A DNA stretch of 64,000 nt from Coenobita brevimanus (GCA_032717465.1 CM064632.1:28644578-28708577), one strand, 5' to 3'; shown: positions 12,340 through 24,130, counted from the first letter of the stretch. Numbers and translations are program-made. The notes: generated by a model not told the origin, from the letters alone.

Positions 12340-12910
12340 CAGCTGAATAAACTCGTCTGGAGATAGTAGGTAAAAAAAAAAAATGAGAACAGTGTTCATC
12401 TCATAATGCAAATCGCTGTAGGAACGCTTGTAGGGAAGAGAGAATTTGGTCTGCTACCAAGATCAAAAACTTGTGCAACTCCGGTTACGTGATAAAAACA
12501 ATGAATAAAAATACAAGCCTGTTAGGAAATTTATTCTCCATGATCTGTTTGCATAAAAGTAAACACGGACCAGAGATTGGATCCGAGAACAGTATAGTTT
12601 TAGCTTCACACCTCACCCACCATGCAAAAATGCCGGTGTAAAAATAAGTACATAACTGGAAACTGTATGGACTAAATTTTTACATTCGTGTTTCTTCACA
12701 TATTTGATGTAATCTATCGGATACGAAAACTATGAATATGTTGGTGTCAGTGGGCGGCGACGTCTATTAAAAATGAGAATGGGAGTGAAATGATGGTTGT
12801 TGAGAAGGATATGACTCGGTGTGAAGAGCTGGTGGATGAAGACTAGAAGTGGTGGAAGAATTTTAAGTCATGGCAGTTAAAGAAATAGGCGGTAATTGTC
12901 TACTATCTTT
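12340..12910 (+). repeat. DR-B repeat, distal-half copy
   Basis: Contains AACGCTTGTAGGGAAGAGAG, TGTGCAACTCCGGTTACGTG, GTGGGCGGCGACGTCTATTA and AGTGGTGGAAGAATTTTAAG. These words appear in the same order at 20880-21400. A tRNA-like SINE head sits inside it at 12505-12665. Highly diverged; no coding capacity. Confidence 0.55.
12505..12665 (-). mobile_element. degenerate tRNA-like SINE (SINE-2)
   Basis: On the minus strand, TTGCATGGTGGGTGAGG resembles an RNA polymerase III A box and GGATCCAATCTC a decayed B box about 40 bp on. The sequence aligns with 20041-20185 and 20965-21092, which lie at the corresponding place in related repeat units. Confidence 0.45.
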
Positions 12911-13409
12911 CTATAGCCAGACGCCTTAATCCCATTAGGGATGACCACAAACAAATCGACTCCATGTCGCCCTGTCCCCTGCCATGTCGCTGCCTTCCCC
13001 CCAGCTCACACATTGAAATAATATGTATATTGTATAACCTGACCCTTTTTCACTCCCATCCTTATTCAAGATCCCTCCATTATTCATTATTCATCATTTT
13101 ATTAAACCTAACAAGTGTTCCTTTGAGATTCTGTCCCCCACCCCCTACCCCCGGTAAAAAAAAAAAAAAAAAAAAAAAAATTGTTCCAGTCTCATTTTTT
13201 GTCTTACAGAATGAAAGAGTACATCAAACTGGGTTCAGAAGTGCAAATTTCAAAGCTTAACTCACCTTGGTTGGGTCGTGGTGAATTTTAGAATTAACGC
13301 GAAACTGCCTTATGAGAAATGATGAGGCATATTCTGCTTGTGGAGTGTGTATGCGGTGTTGGGGAGGCTTACACTAAGTGAACTGGAGTGGACACCTAAT
13401 CAAGTGGCA
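12911..13409. other. non-coding spacer with a poly-A tract
   Basis: Contains a 26-bp A-run at 13155-13180. I see no gene. It separates the two halves of a DR-B repeat. Confidence 0.4.
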
Positions 13410-13425
13410 AATTGAAATTTAGTCT

Positions 13426-13456
<31 letters not shown>

Positions 13457-13990
13457 GTGGTAACGAAGCCAGAGCATGAGTTGGGTGGTAGACTGTCCCT
13501 CCCGCTCCGCCAAGCACGGGAAGGACGCCATGCAGATTACTGTATATTCTTGTTACTGTCAGACGTTTACATGTTGTCATGGTCAGATGTCTCCCTCATA
13601 TACAGTACACTTTCACTTCAAGGGGAATATCTAAAGGTGAATAATCTAGCTCGGAGACAGCAAAAATAAATTAAGAACAGACGACTTCTACTCAACTCAC
13701 TCTGGCAACGCTTGCAGAGTAGAGACTGTTTCGTACAACTACCAGCTGAAAAATGGCTGCAGCTCCTGTCATGTGCAAAATATGATAAAGCAAAAGTAAA
13801 ATATAATTAAATAATAAAGTAAATAATGCATAAAATGATTCACTCAGTGGTCACGAACCTGGAGACTGAGTTAGGTGGTAGTTCACCCTTCCCGCCTTGC
13901 CATGGGAGTGACAAAACACAAGGATGGAAAATCGCGATGTGTGGGAATTAACCTTTTCGTTGCAGAATATTGACTTAGTATCGAATATCG
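13410..13990 (+). repeat. DR-B repeat, proximal-half copy
   Basis: After an A-run (13430-13456) come GGTAACGAAGCCAGAGCATG, TCCCTCCCGCTCCGCC, GGTCAGATGTCTCCCTCAT, AACGCTTGCAGAGTAGAGAC and CAGCTCCTGTCATGTGCA. A second short copy, CTTCCCGCCTTGCCATGGGA, follows at 13890. The same succession is present at 21409-22045. Confidence 0.55.
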
Positions 13991-15299
13991 GCCATTGTCA
14001 GACGTTTACACTTGGGAAATCTACGGATTCAAAAATTAACAAGGCTATCAAGAACGTTTTAGCCGAAATTAAAGAACTTCGTATATTATTCCACTCAGAG
14101 ATCACATCAAGATGAAAGAGACACAATCCACTGCTTTTCGTGAAGATCCATCACCTCCATACACATTTCTTTTATATCATCCGACCCATAAAAAAAACAA
14201 AGAACAGACTGCCTCAATAATATCTCTACTCTTCCTCCACACAACACACAAGCACATGCCCGGTAAGTTACAAAAAACACACAGCCATCGCAGGCATTCA
14301 ATACCTCCTTCCAAACTGCTGTACATCTTTCCTGAACCACCACCAGACATCCACCCCTCAGATCCTATCCTACCCAGAGAGACACCAGGGCACTTAGACT
14401 ACGATGTGGCCCTCACCCTTCCCTGCTACAACACCAACCCAACATATAACTCACAAACAATCCACTGTGCCACCACACCACACCACACCACACCACAACA
14501 CACTAACCCCATGCACCTCACTGTTACAACACAGACACTTTCAATATAAACTCAACAAGAGGTCTCTGGTAGCGCCCTGATGAAGTGGCCGGTTACCTGT
14601 GGTCTACTGGTTTCTTGTCAAGATGAGTCCATTCCAACGACTACGTATTTCTGTAGACTTCCAGCTGGACGGGTTCAGTATAATATACTCTTCATCAGTA
14701 CTTCCACATACAGAGATCCATGTTAAGTTGTATAAAATCGGGTGTTGGTAGTAAGATTAAACTTGAAAAACGTTATCTAGTTCAATGAATTAGCATCGTA
14801 GAGCAAGTAAAATATAAAAAAGTTGTGCTACACGGCCTCGAGCCTGGGTATCTGGCTTTGCTGGGTGGGTGGGTGCAGCCTTTCCCCGCCAGCCAGATAT
14901 TGGTGAGTAGTGAGTATTTGCTGGAGATTATTTACTCGCGGGGGAGATCATTGGTTGTCCAAGGTGTAGCTTTTACATGCTTTTCCCTTTCTCCCACTAA
15001 CGATCTCTCCTGTACTGAATAATAATGGCCGTAGCAACAATAAAATATGGTCATCGGACTGTTGTTCACTATATTTTTGGTTGAAATAATATATTTTTTT
15101 TCCTTTTCAGCTCCAGGAAGTACATTTCATTCTTTGTAGCTCCATATCATTTTATTCAGCTTTGGAGAGACTTTTTGGTTTGAACTGGGTACGTACAGCC
15201 TTCATTATTATCATCACTATATTCTTTGAAATCTGAAACGACTTAAAAATACTGTCGCTTCTTAACTGATACCGAGTTGCAGCTAAAGACTTCCGCATA
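13991..15299. other. no gene seen
   Basis: The plus-strand frame at 14112-14549 is open but consists of His/Thr/Pro-rich low-complexity residues with no recognisable domain, ending in a CACCACACCA-rich patch near 14470. A weak copy of the AGCTTTGGAGA...CAGCCTTCATTA motif lies at 15160-15205. Confidence 0.45.
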
Positions 15300-15445
15300 A
15301 ATAAGATGCTAGTCGTGAAGTAGTGCTATGGGAAGGAGGTAGAGCCGTAACACTGTCTTTCGGTCACTGAGGTACAGTACAGTACGTGGCTTCAGTTGAT
15401 GAAGGACGAAAATCTTGGTGAAATTAAGATCAAACAACTCTAATA
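15300..15445 (+). repeat. dispersed repeat DR-C, copy 2
   Basis: GATGCTAGTCGTGAAGTAGT, GCTATGG, GTAGAGCCGTAACACTGTCT, GGTCACTGAGGTAC and GGACGAAAATCTTGGTGAAA parallel copies at 10540 and 39745. It again precedes an RTE 3' end. Confidence 0.6.
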
Positions 15446-15484
15446 ATCATACTTCCCACGTAAAAAAAAAAATCTTCATGTGGA

Positions 15485-16388
15485 AGCAGGAAATTCATCA
15501 TCATCATCATGCGGACCTCCTTTCCCACCCAAGGGCAGGGTGAGGAGTAGCAATGTCCAGACAGCCCAAAATTGCCCAGTCCAATGGGCCACGCTTCCAT
15601 TCACTCATCATTCAAGCCCCCGGATTCCTAGCTCTATCGGATACGCCAAAAACATTCACCACGTTCTGTAGCTTCACATATCATATCCGACAGAGTCAAT
15701 CCAGACGCTGCCACGTTAAAAAGGGGTGCCAAAAATCCCTGATCATGCACATCTCCTCACAAAATTCATCCAACCAGCTCGATCTCCTGTCAGTTCCCTA
15801 GCCTCACCGACTTCCAAACCTCTCTTCCTCACACATTCATCCACCATATCTCTCCACTTTCTCCTTGGCCTACCTCGCCACCTCCCTCCTTCGAATTCGC
15901 TCAGATATACCTTCTTCACCACTCTGTTGTTATTCATTCTCTCCACATGACCATACCATCTCAGTACACTCTCTTCAGTTCTGGTGTCCACCGACTTCCT
16001 CACTCCGCATCTTTCACGAATCACATTTTTTCGTATCCTATCCACCCTCTGTACTCCACATACATTCCTTAGCAGTCCCATCTCCACTGCTCTTACTCTT
16101 GACTTTTCAATTTCATGCCACACCATAGTCTCACATCCATATGTTAAACTTGGCACTAACACTCCTTCATGCAAGCCTCGTGCAGCTGCAACACTCAAGC
16201 CTTTGTTTCTTATCAAGGCCTTCATTGCACCAGCTACTTTTCTTCCTTGTGTCACTCTACTTTCAACTTCTTTTGCACATTTTCCTCTCTTTTCTATCAC
16301 TGTACCCAGGTATTTGAACTCTCTCACCAATTCCAGTCTCTCTCCATTCACTGTTACATTGCACTGGGAGTCACCTTCTCTCTAAAAG
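15485..16388 (-). mobile_element. RTE-type LINE (RTE-a), 5'-truncated copy
   Basis: The minus-strand element holds the C-terminal third of an RTE reverse transcriptase and a ~250-bp 3' tail that ends in ATGATGATGATGA at about 15505-15485. Short trinucleotide 3' ends are characteristic of RTE-clade elements. The 5' break is near 16388, just upstream of codons reading CNVTVNGERLELV. Confidence 0.85.
15743..16351 (-). CDS. RTE reverse transcriptase, C-terminal fragment (202 aa)
   Basis: The intact frame begins at the end of the RT palm with REFKYLGTVIE. It continues with the RTE thumb and C-terminal signature: LTYGCETMVWH, RNVCGVQRVDRIRKNVIRER, ESVLRWYGHVERM and GRPRRKWRDMVDE. The YXDD box and endonuclease are absent because of 5' truncation. 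The first Met is simply the first ATG in the surviving frame. No function is expected from this fragment. Confidence 0.88.
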   Translation of the reverse strand: MNGERLELVREFKYLGTVIEKRGKCAKEVESRVTQGRKVAGAMKALIRNKGLSVAAARGLHEGVLVPSLTYGCETMVWHEIEKSRVRAVEMGLLRNVCGVQRVDRIRKNVIRERCGVRKSVDTRTEESVLRWYGHVERMNNNRVVKKVYLSEFEGGRWRGRPRRKWRDMVDECVRKRGLEVGEARELTGDRAGWMNFVRRCA

Positions 16389-17409
16389 AAAGGATGCCAC
16401 AGACAAAGCAGTAAAAGAAGGAGAAAAATGGAAACAAAGGAAACGAAATCATCCAGAATGCAGCCTGTTTATTAGCATTGCTGGGGGGTCTGCCAAACAC
16501 CGCGACCCTTCCCACCCCTCAAGTTATGGCTGCGTTTTGAATATTTGTGCAATTTTTTTAAAACCAAAAACTGTTGGCACATTACGTAAATGGCGAGAAA
16601 GGACATGAAAAAAGTAATATAATATATAAGCCAGTCAGAATAGAAAGCTGATGGGCGCGCCGCAATGCTACATTGCCGGGGTTTTTATTTCGTTTAAATT
16701 TTCTTCTGTGCGAAAGTTTATTACCTGAGGGTATAACTTATCCAGGTCTTGTGTACTGTATCTTACCTCTTCGCTACGATGGGTCATCCGTAAGTTAAAA
16801 AAAAAAAAACTGAAAGTACACTGGCTGTTATTAAATACCGGTATTAAATCTTTGAACAGGAGAGGTTAACCGCTTTCACAACGATGACGTCACTGTCATT
16901 CCTTATTTCTTATATTCTTTTCCCACCTAATGAATTTGTTAAGTCTGGCAGAGCGCTTCTGTAGTGAAAGAGATAGTGGAGGGTGTATCTAACTCTTCTA
17001 GCTTGATGTCTCTACTCAGCTGAAGAAGATCGTCATTAAGTAGCAAGAATGAAGTTAGAAAACACGTCCCTGAAAAAATTAATACAGATTATTTCTTAGA
17101 CCTCTCCCCTGTCTAAAACTGTATATAAGTGAATGTATATAAGTATGTATGTATATCATATCACTATATATCTATTATCTATCTGTTTATCTAGGCATCT
17201 ATCTGTTTATCTACACATACATTCAGATACAGTATACGAACTTATTATAGTGTGCTTGCACACACCTGCCATGGCCCAATCGAGAGTAATTGCAGGTAAT
17301 GATGATACGTATTCCAAGTAACACTGGAGACTCTCTACCATCTGTTCTTCAGCCTTTTATTTTGCATTACACTTCTGTTTCCTTTACTACGTGTGTGAGG
17401 TAAATTTTG
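16389..17409. other. no gene seen
   Basis: Non-coding AT-rich DNA. It holds one copy of the AGCTGAA...ATCGTC motif at 17018-17048 and a TATC/ATCTGTTTATCTA imperfect patch at 17160-17215. Confidence 0.45.
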
Positions 17410-17737
17410 CCGGTACTTTTTTTTTTTTTTTAAATGTGTCCGACTCTGGGCATAGGCTTCACAGCCTGCTATCAAGGCCCAGCAGTCCTCCTACATACCA
17501 TACACCTCTACATGTCACCACTTCGGCGCTAACACCCACCGTCCATATTGAATACATGCTAGGACTCTCATACAGGACTGGTGTTTTGGTATTAGCGGGG
17601 GTATTTTTACGACATGTCGGCGGGTCTTCTGGTAGATCAGTAAAGCCTGATTTACTGCAATTCAAATCTTTAAAATATTCCCTGCCCCAGCGGGGATTTG
17701 AACCTGGGTCCGTTAGGACTGCAGGCCACCTCTCTAC
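17410..17737 (-). mobile_element. tRNA-derived SINE (SINE-1), minus-strand copy
   Basis: The T-run at 17418-17431 is the poly-A tail in sense orientation. The body (GTGTCCGACTCTGGGCATAG, CACTTCGGCGCTAACACCCA, CGACATGTCGGCGGGTCTTC in plus wording) matches the plus-strand copy at 41118-41466. The sense B box is GGTTCAAATCCCCGC. The extreme 5' end, with most of the A box, is missing. Confidence 0.85.
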
Positions 17738-18229
17738 AACATACAACATACAAATAACAAATATATATCAGTGAGCAATATAGACAAAAAAATCTTCAAG
17801 CAAAAGATGTTTTCCCAATTTCGCTTTGAATGCGGTCTTATAGTTGGCCCTCTTTAGCTTGGCGGAGATTTGCGTTGTTTTGCAGCTTACTTCCCGAACC
17901 TCAGTGGCAGAATAACATCATGCTCCGGCAAACATATATGCCTGTCTCTATTTCAGATGACATGAGAGCGACAGAGGAGGACTGACCTGGTGAGGAAGTG
18001 TATTTAAGGCGATGGAACAAGTCTGAGACTTAATTCAGCATGCACGGGATCTGTATTGTGGGTGAGGTACAGGTATAAACACATAGAAGAACCGTACAGA
18101 GAAGAATATTTGTACAGATGCCATCGTTTAAACAACAGACACTACTTTAAAATCCAGAAATTATATGAATATTTTTATTCATTTTTCTCTACGAAGACGT
18201 AAGAAATATACGCTTTTTCCCTGCGTGTG
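17738..18229. other. no gene seen
   Basis: Non-coding; no repeat partner recognised within the window. Confidence 0.4.
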
Positions 18230-18470
18230 ATATTACAAGATTAAATGGAGGGAAGTTGGGCCCTGCGTGACTGATAAGGAAAGCACCCCAACATTCCCAC
18301 AGATTACGACACGCCACCGTCGCACTATAAATCCAGGTCCCTGTTTCATTTCCAGGTGCCAAAACACTGGGATAAAAACACCCTAACAGTGGTCAGCCCG
18401 GGTGTCGAACCCGCATCTTCACTTATGCTAACACGATGACAACCTTCAGTAATCTAGGCCACAGCTGTGA
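18230..18470 (-). mobile_element. possible tRNA-derived SINE or tRNA relic
   Basis: In minus orientation, TGGCCTAGATTACTGAAGG fits an A box and GCGGGTTCGACACCCGGGCT a strong B box, about 50 bp apart. The downstream stretch through CAGGGACCTGGATTTATAG would be the SINE body. I see no second copy in the window, so the family assignment is weak. A functional tRNA is unlikely because a cloverleaf does not close. Confidence 0.4.
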
Positions 18471-18779
18471 CAACATTGTTTACACCAAAGAAGCTCAACA
18501 TGTTCTCCGTTAGTTGACCAGGCGTGCCAGGGTTTTGACTAACAAAATTTTGTTGTCTTGCATGATGTCACTAGTATCACCACAGTATTTGACAATAACA
18601 TTGGTTATGTTGAATCTGCTCATGCTATAATTGTTATGTTCAGTGTTCCATTTGTTTATAGCCCTAATCATCCTACCAGTCCATGCAAGGAACACTGTAC
18701 AACCCAGCTTTCTGTCGGTTTACATTTTTTCAAACGAGGTACTTGACGCCCTCCACGTGCATATGATTAAGTCATGTCA

Positions 18780-19035
18780 GTCGCCGTCCATTCACGGCAG
18801 GTTTACTCACTTCCTTTATATCCAGTCAGGCCAAGTCCAGTCCATTCAGGTCAACACGGACTCTTCAAGTCATTTTAAGTCCAGTCTGAACTAATCAGGA
18901 CAAATTAGACCCATTCACGTGTCATTTCATGTTTACTTGTGTCATTTTAGAAATATTCAGGCCGTTTGAGGCCATTTAGACCATTTCAATCCAATCAGGC
19001 CAAATTAGTCTATTCAGGCCCCTTCAGGACCATCA
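18780..19035 (+). repeat. degenerate short tandem array, CCATTCAGGCCA-like
   Basis: Words such as CCATTCACGGCAG, CCAGTCAGGCCAAGT, CCATTCAGGTCA, ATATTCAGGCCGTTTGAGG, CAATCAGGCCAAAT and CTATTCAGGCCCCTTCAGG recur at about 12-18 bp spacing. This looks like an old decayed minisatellite. Confidence 0.55.
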
Positions 19036-19699
19036 CACCCATTGCCTCACCGGCCACCACCATCTCAGTCCATTACCTTCACCCACTTCTCGCTCCTTTC
19101 ATTGTCACGGGGAGAGCCAGAGATGCTGGTGGATGCTGGGGCAGGTGGCAGTAGTGGTGGGTGATATGACCGTGACAACAACAATGCCATGCTTACAGGC
19201 AATCAAGAATAATTTCATTATTGTTATTTGATTGGTAAGTGAACTGGAGAGTAAAATGGGGTGATTTGTTGGTAAGGTATCGTGGTTTGTGAGGTGCGAT
19301 AATGGGTATGGAGATTAATGAGTGAATTTTACAGTTGTTGTTGTAATCCCAGGCTCAATCGTTGTGAAATAAGTGGACCGAAAGATATCGGCGACTTCCC
19401 CGATCGCTCCCAGAGGTTCTGTGTGAATGACTGCTTGACTGCTTGCATTGCCATTGTGTGGTGCAAGTGGTGAGTAAATGCGATGTGGTGTGGTGGGCAA
19501 CGATTCAGTGTGGACAAAGTGGATTGTTTGTGAGCCGTATCTTGTGTTGGTATTGTAGGAGGAAAGGATGCTGGCAGCATTTCAGTCTGGCTAAGTGTAC
19601 TCGTGTGTCTTCAGATGGGTTATTTCTAAGGGTTAGTTCTTGAAAGATGCTGTTTAGGTTTTGGATGGTTGTAGTGCCTATCTGTTTGTGAATTGTGCT
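19036..19699. other. no gene seen
   Basis: No domain-bearing frame. The GT-rich plus strand gives chance frames on both strands. Confidence 0.4.
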
Positions 19700-19898
19700 G
19701 GTCATGGACAAGTCACAGGTCAGCAAAGTCCCATCTGGATGATCATAGACCAGTCACAGGTCAGCAGTCTCACCAGGACGGTCATAGGCCAATCACAGGT
19801 CAGCAAATCCCACCCAGACGGTCATAGACCAGCCTCAGGTCAGCAATTCCCACCCGCATGGCCAGATGGCCAATGACGGGTCAGCAAGTGCCACTATG
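19700..19898 (+). repeat. ~40-bp minisatellite, five diverged units
   Basis: Units start at 19700, 19741, 19780, 19820 and 19860 and share GGTCATAGACCAGTCACAGG and TCAGCAAATCCCACC. Divergence between units is about 15-30% by eye, so the array is older than the one at 6231. Confidence 0.9.
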
Positions 19899-19903
19899 GC
19901 ACC

Positions 19904-20040
19904 AAAACTTAATACAGCGGAAGGTGTGTTTAAGCGTGTAATTCTGCAAGATTTTTATTAATAAATCAGAAACTGAGGATTCGAAAAAGCGTTGGTAAGT
20001 ACGTGGACACAGCAGCAATACCGACTGAGCTATAGTCGTA
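19904..20040 (-). mobile_element. tRNA-derived SINE-2, copy with well-preserved A box
   Basis: Sense (minus) reading starts near 20040. TAGCTCAGTCGG is a perfect RNA polymerase III A box, TTTTCGAATCC is a near B box about 45 bp downstream, and the body is TTATTAATAAAAATCTTGCA then GAATTACACGC. The same body recurs immediately at 20041-20185. The anticodon arm does not fold, so I regard it as a SINE rather than a tRNA gene. Confidence 0.65.
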
Positions 20041-20185
20041 CAAAATTTAATACAACGGTAGTAATAGGTAAGCGTCTAATTCCGCAAGATTTTTATTAAT
20101 AAAGGTAATCACAAGTCTGGGATTCGATCCTAAGTCTATAAATTTTCAGTCTCGCACCCCACCCACCATGCCACGTGGCCAGTGT
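20041..20185 (-). mobile_element. tRNA-derived SINE-2, tandem neighbour copy
   Basis: Head GTGGCATGGTGGGTGGGGTG with B box GGATCGAATCCCA, then the shared body TTATTAATAAAAATCTTGCG. It lies head-to-tail with the preceding copy at a 137-bp period. Confidence 0.6.
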
Positions 20186-21415
20186 AAACATACAGACATT
20201 TTAGAACTGTTTATAAACTGTCTATTTACGCTCTTCTTTTTTCAGTATATTGTATTATCATCGTTACAGAACTAATAAAATCCCAGTGTCTGTGTGTGGT
20301 GAGATGTGTTAAATGTACTGGACAAGAAAGCGATGGTTGTTTTAACTGACGATGTGATGTGCTCGCTAACATAAAGACTTGAAATATTGGAAGAATCATG
20401 GGTCCAGTGAAAGATATGAAGGGTAACCGTGATTAGAGCTGCGAGAGTACAATTCTGCTCTCGTTTTAAGAAGAAAAAAAAAAACAGTAGATAGGAACCC
20501 CACCTTGACTTGCTTGGCCGGTTATTCCTGCCGTCCCGCCAAGGGGGAGGGCAAAAGGGAGGATGGAAATGTCTCAGTGCGGAGATTAAGACAGAAGGTA
20601 GTTTTAAGAATATCAGAGTATGTGAAGCAGTTGTTGTGGCATTTACGAAAAGTATGAAAAGGAACCTGACCGCTGTACCTTTAGTAAACCACTTCGCCGC
20701 AACGACGGAATTATATTCTTTCTTCTTCAAACGCCTGTACGCACATTGGGAAAAACTTTTCACACTGTCGAGGTCAGATGTGTCCTTCATGACCACTTTA
20801 CTATGAGATGTCCTTCTTGAGGCGAATAACCTTGGCTAGAGATAAGATTAAATTAACAACGCACGTCTTCCTATAAAGTAATTCGGTCTCTGTACGCTTG
20901 TAAGGTAGAGACTATTACGTTCGATGCCAGCTTAAATAATCAGCGCAGTTGCTGTGACGTGATAAAGAATGAATAAATGCATTTTTGCACATAATTCTAC
21001 AACATTTCTGTTCATCAAACTAAACACAAACGTGGGCGTCGATTAGCGTAAAATATTGTTTCAACATCTCACTGGCCATGCTAAAGGGCCGATGCAAATA
21101 TACAGGAATTTAATAACTATATTTTTATATACTAAATTTCAACGTCCTTCTCTTTACACATACTTGTTGTAATGTCAAGGATACTCAACTATAAAAAGGT
21201 CATTGTTTGTGGGCGGCCATGTCTACTTAAGTGAAGATGAGAGTAAACCAATTCTTGCTGAAAGATATTCTGACTCACGGTGGTATGTGCTCCTGAATGG
21301 AAAGACGAAGTGGTGAAAGAATTTTAAGACCCTTGGTGCAGTGAAAGAAATGAGAGGTAACTGTGACGAAAAAGTAGAGAAAACACTTTAACTTCCAATA
21401 TGCGGTAAAAAAAAA
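20186..21415 (+). repeat. DR-B repeat: end of one unit and one full unit
   Basis: A unit ends with AATCATGGGTCCAGTGAAAG...GTAACCGTGATT and an A-run at 20473-20483. The next runs from 20484 (CCACCTTGACTTGC, CTGCCGTCCCGCC) to the A-run at 21409-21429 and contains a SINE-2 relic. Start-to-start spacing with the next unit at 21430 is about 946 bp. No coding capacity is apparent. Confidence 0.55.
20965..21092 (-). mobile_element. highly decayed SINE-2 relic
   Basis: It aligns in order with SINE-2 (GTAGAATTATGTGC tail, AGCATGGCCAGTGAG head in minus wording) but both promoter boxes are lost. Confidence 0.35.
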
Positions 21416-22050
<635 letters not shown>

Positions 22051-22704
22051 TAAGTTTCACATGAACCTGAAGTTGCAAAAACAACAACAACAACAACAAC
22101 AACAACTACTACTACTACTGCTACTACTCGTGCTTCTTCGATAGGCATTCCCTAAGATAAAGAAAATCGTCTGACGGCAGCAGAAATAAGAAGAGGCTAA
22201 GGTTACTGCCATCAGTACTTCATGGTGAACGGACAGTGGGACAAAAGTTTGCTTACTATTGCACTGCGTCTGCTTCACACTTAGGTTATATCCGCCACTT
22301 TCCTCCCTGAAGCATCGAATCAAAGAGCATCATCTATGGCCAGAGAAACACATCGCACCTCCCTCAGTTCGGGAATATTAGTCTGCACAGAAAAGAGACA
22401 AGCAGCAGATTTAGAACTGTAGAATTTTTGCTTCCTTCTGTACATTTAACCCCTTCGTTAAGTGCAATAATTTCTAAGTTAAATATAAATTGTTTGATGA
22501 CAGCAGGTATCAAAGAATATTATTATCATAAAATAAAACTTAAAGTCACCGTCCACAGAAGGATAGTAAAAGTTTTCTCATTCGCTACGAGCAGTCTCAT
22601 CCAAGTACAAAAGAAATAACTGCATAATAATGAAATAAATGATGAAACTAGAAAGCATTCAAAGCGGGCATACCTCCAGCAGTGTCAATGCCATTAAAAA
22701 GAAT
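22051..22704. other. (CAA)n(CTA)n array and dispersed motif; no gene
   Basis: (CAA)8(CTA)n lies at 22080-22130. It is followed at 22153-22182 by the AAAATCGTCTGACGGCAGCAG motif. The remainder is non-coding. Confidence 0.55.
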
Positions 22705-22990
22705 CCGGATCCAGATCCGCCCCCAAATTTAATCAAATCTTTCTTGGTCCATGGCCCACCCTTCCCTCCCACAAAATTTCATTGAAATTCATTGAGAACT
22801 TTTGGAGACATTGTTTGGGATACTGCGGATCCGGATCTGCTCCAAAATATAATCACGTCTTCCATGGCCCATGGCTCACCCTTCCACGGAATTTCAATGA
22901 AATTTATTAAGAACTTTTGGAGATATGGTCTGGACAAACAGACAGACAAACATAGGTGAATACATAACCCCCTCCAACTTCATTGACGGA
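22705..22990 (+). repeat. dispersed repeat with a 120-bp internal duplication
   Basis: GGATCCAGATCCGC...CAAATTTAATCA...TGGTCCATGGCCCACCC at 22707 is repeated as GGATCCGGATCTGC...AATATAATCA...TGGCCCATGGCTCACCC at 22827. Each copy ends in GAACTTTTGGAGAYAT. A trailing ACAAACAGACAGACAAACA and CATAACCCCCTCC close the block. From memory, blocks of this style are widespread in aquatic invertebrate genomes, but I cannot name the family. Confidence 0.65.
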
Positions 22991-23223
22991 GGCAGTAAAA
23001 TCTGTGGCGGTAGTAAAAAATAATTTAAAAAGTAACTAATAAACAGCTTCATGTGTCCACAGAATAATGAACGAAACGAACACCTACTCTCTATTAACAC
23101 TCTCAGGCTCTTGGTACTCACTCTCAGGTGAATCAGATCGCCCGGTATTTGGTGGAATAGAGTGCTAGAGCTGTCCCAGTCAAGAGAGGGTTAGTGCTGA
23201 CAGGATCAACACTAAAGCCCTCG

Positions 23224-23225
<2 letters not shown>

Positions 23226-23273
<48 letters not shown>
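23226..23273 (+). repeat. (CT)24 microsatellite
   Basis: 48-bp CT array flanked by unique sequence. Confidence 0.97.
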
Positions 23274-23276
<3 letters not shown>

Positions 23277-24057
23277 TGAGTAAATCTGTCAGTGGGGCAA
23301 CAGATCAAAGTCCACTAGTTCTCGTTATGAGTGAGGAGGGCGTGAGTTGGAGAGAGGATAGCCTGCTGGTGCATGGTGACAGGGAGGCGATTCGTTTGTG
23401 GCCACCCCTTACTGGATGAAGTCGTCTGGCTGTAGACAGAAAAATATTGATAGATAAATAGAGATAGCTAGCTAGAAGATAGACAAATAATTAGGCACAT
23501 GCATAGATACTTACATTCATAAATACATAAATATCAGTAGGCAGACAGACAGACAGAGACAGATAGACTGACAGATAGGCAGACACAGAGATATAGACAG
23601 ACAGACAGCGGGACGGATACTGTAGAAATAAACAGACATACTGTTTTGCTGTTACTTCGACAGACTTTACAATGGAGTTGTCTATTAAATTTTCACTCGT
23701 GCCTATGAAGTTCATTTGTCACATTCGTCTAATCTGCGGTAATAAGTATAAGGAAAAAACGTGGTATTTTGGAAGATACACCTGACAAAAAATGGGTAAT
23801 ACCTACCTGAGATGAAATTGGCAACGAAAGTGTTAAGAAGGTGATGAAAGAAAGAAAAAAAATAGACAAGCCATTCAAGCAGTGATGTTATGAAAAAGTG
23901 ACACCTTTAGTAGGTGAAAAATTCCTTCCTTCCACTTCCGTGTTTCTTTCTTTCATTCTTTCCATTTCCTTCTGCTTACGGGTGACTTTACATTCCCTCT
24001 TCTTTCTTTGATTCATTCTTTCCTCTTCTTTCTGCATGTGGGTGACTCTACAAAAAG
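23274..24057. other. no gene; decayed GATA/CAGA patches
   Basis: 23445-23600 is an imperfect mix of AGATAG and GACAGACAGACAG words. 23930-24050 is pyrimidine-rich with two related TTTCTTTCATTCTTTCC segments. No domain found. Confidence 0.5.
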
Positions 24058-24130
24058 TGACAAGCGAAATGGTTTCCTGTACATCAGGAAACCATTTACT
24101 ACGCTGGGTGGTAACCATATAAGCAAATTT
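24058..24130 (+). repeat. short dispersed repeat, copy 1 of 2
   Basis: AAATGGTTTCCTG, TACGCTGGGTGGTAACCATA and adjoining words align with 34165-34232 (AATGGTTTCCTT, AACGCTGGGTGCTAACCATA). Nature unknown. Confidence 0.55.

Noticed and set aside
14112..14549. 145-codon plus-strand frame
   Set aside because: Low-complexity His/Thr/Pro composition over CACCACA-rich DNA; no conserved domain.
19965..20040. tRNA gene on the minus strand
   Set aside because: The A box is perfect, but the acceptor and anticodon stems do not pair and the unit is repeated next door; SINE head preferred.
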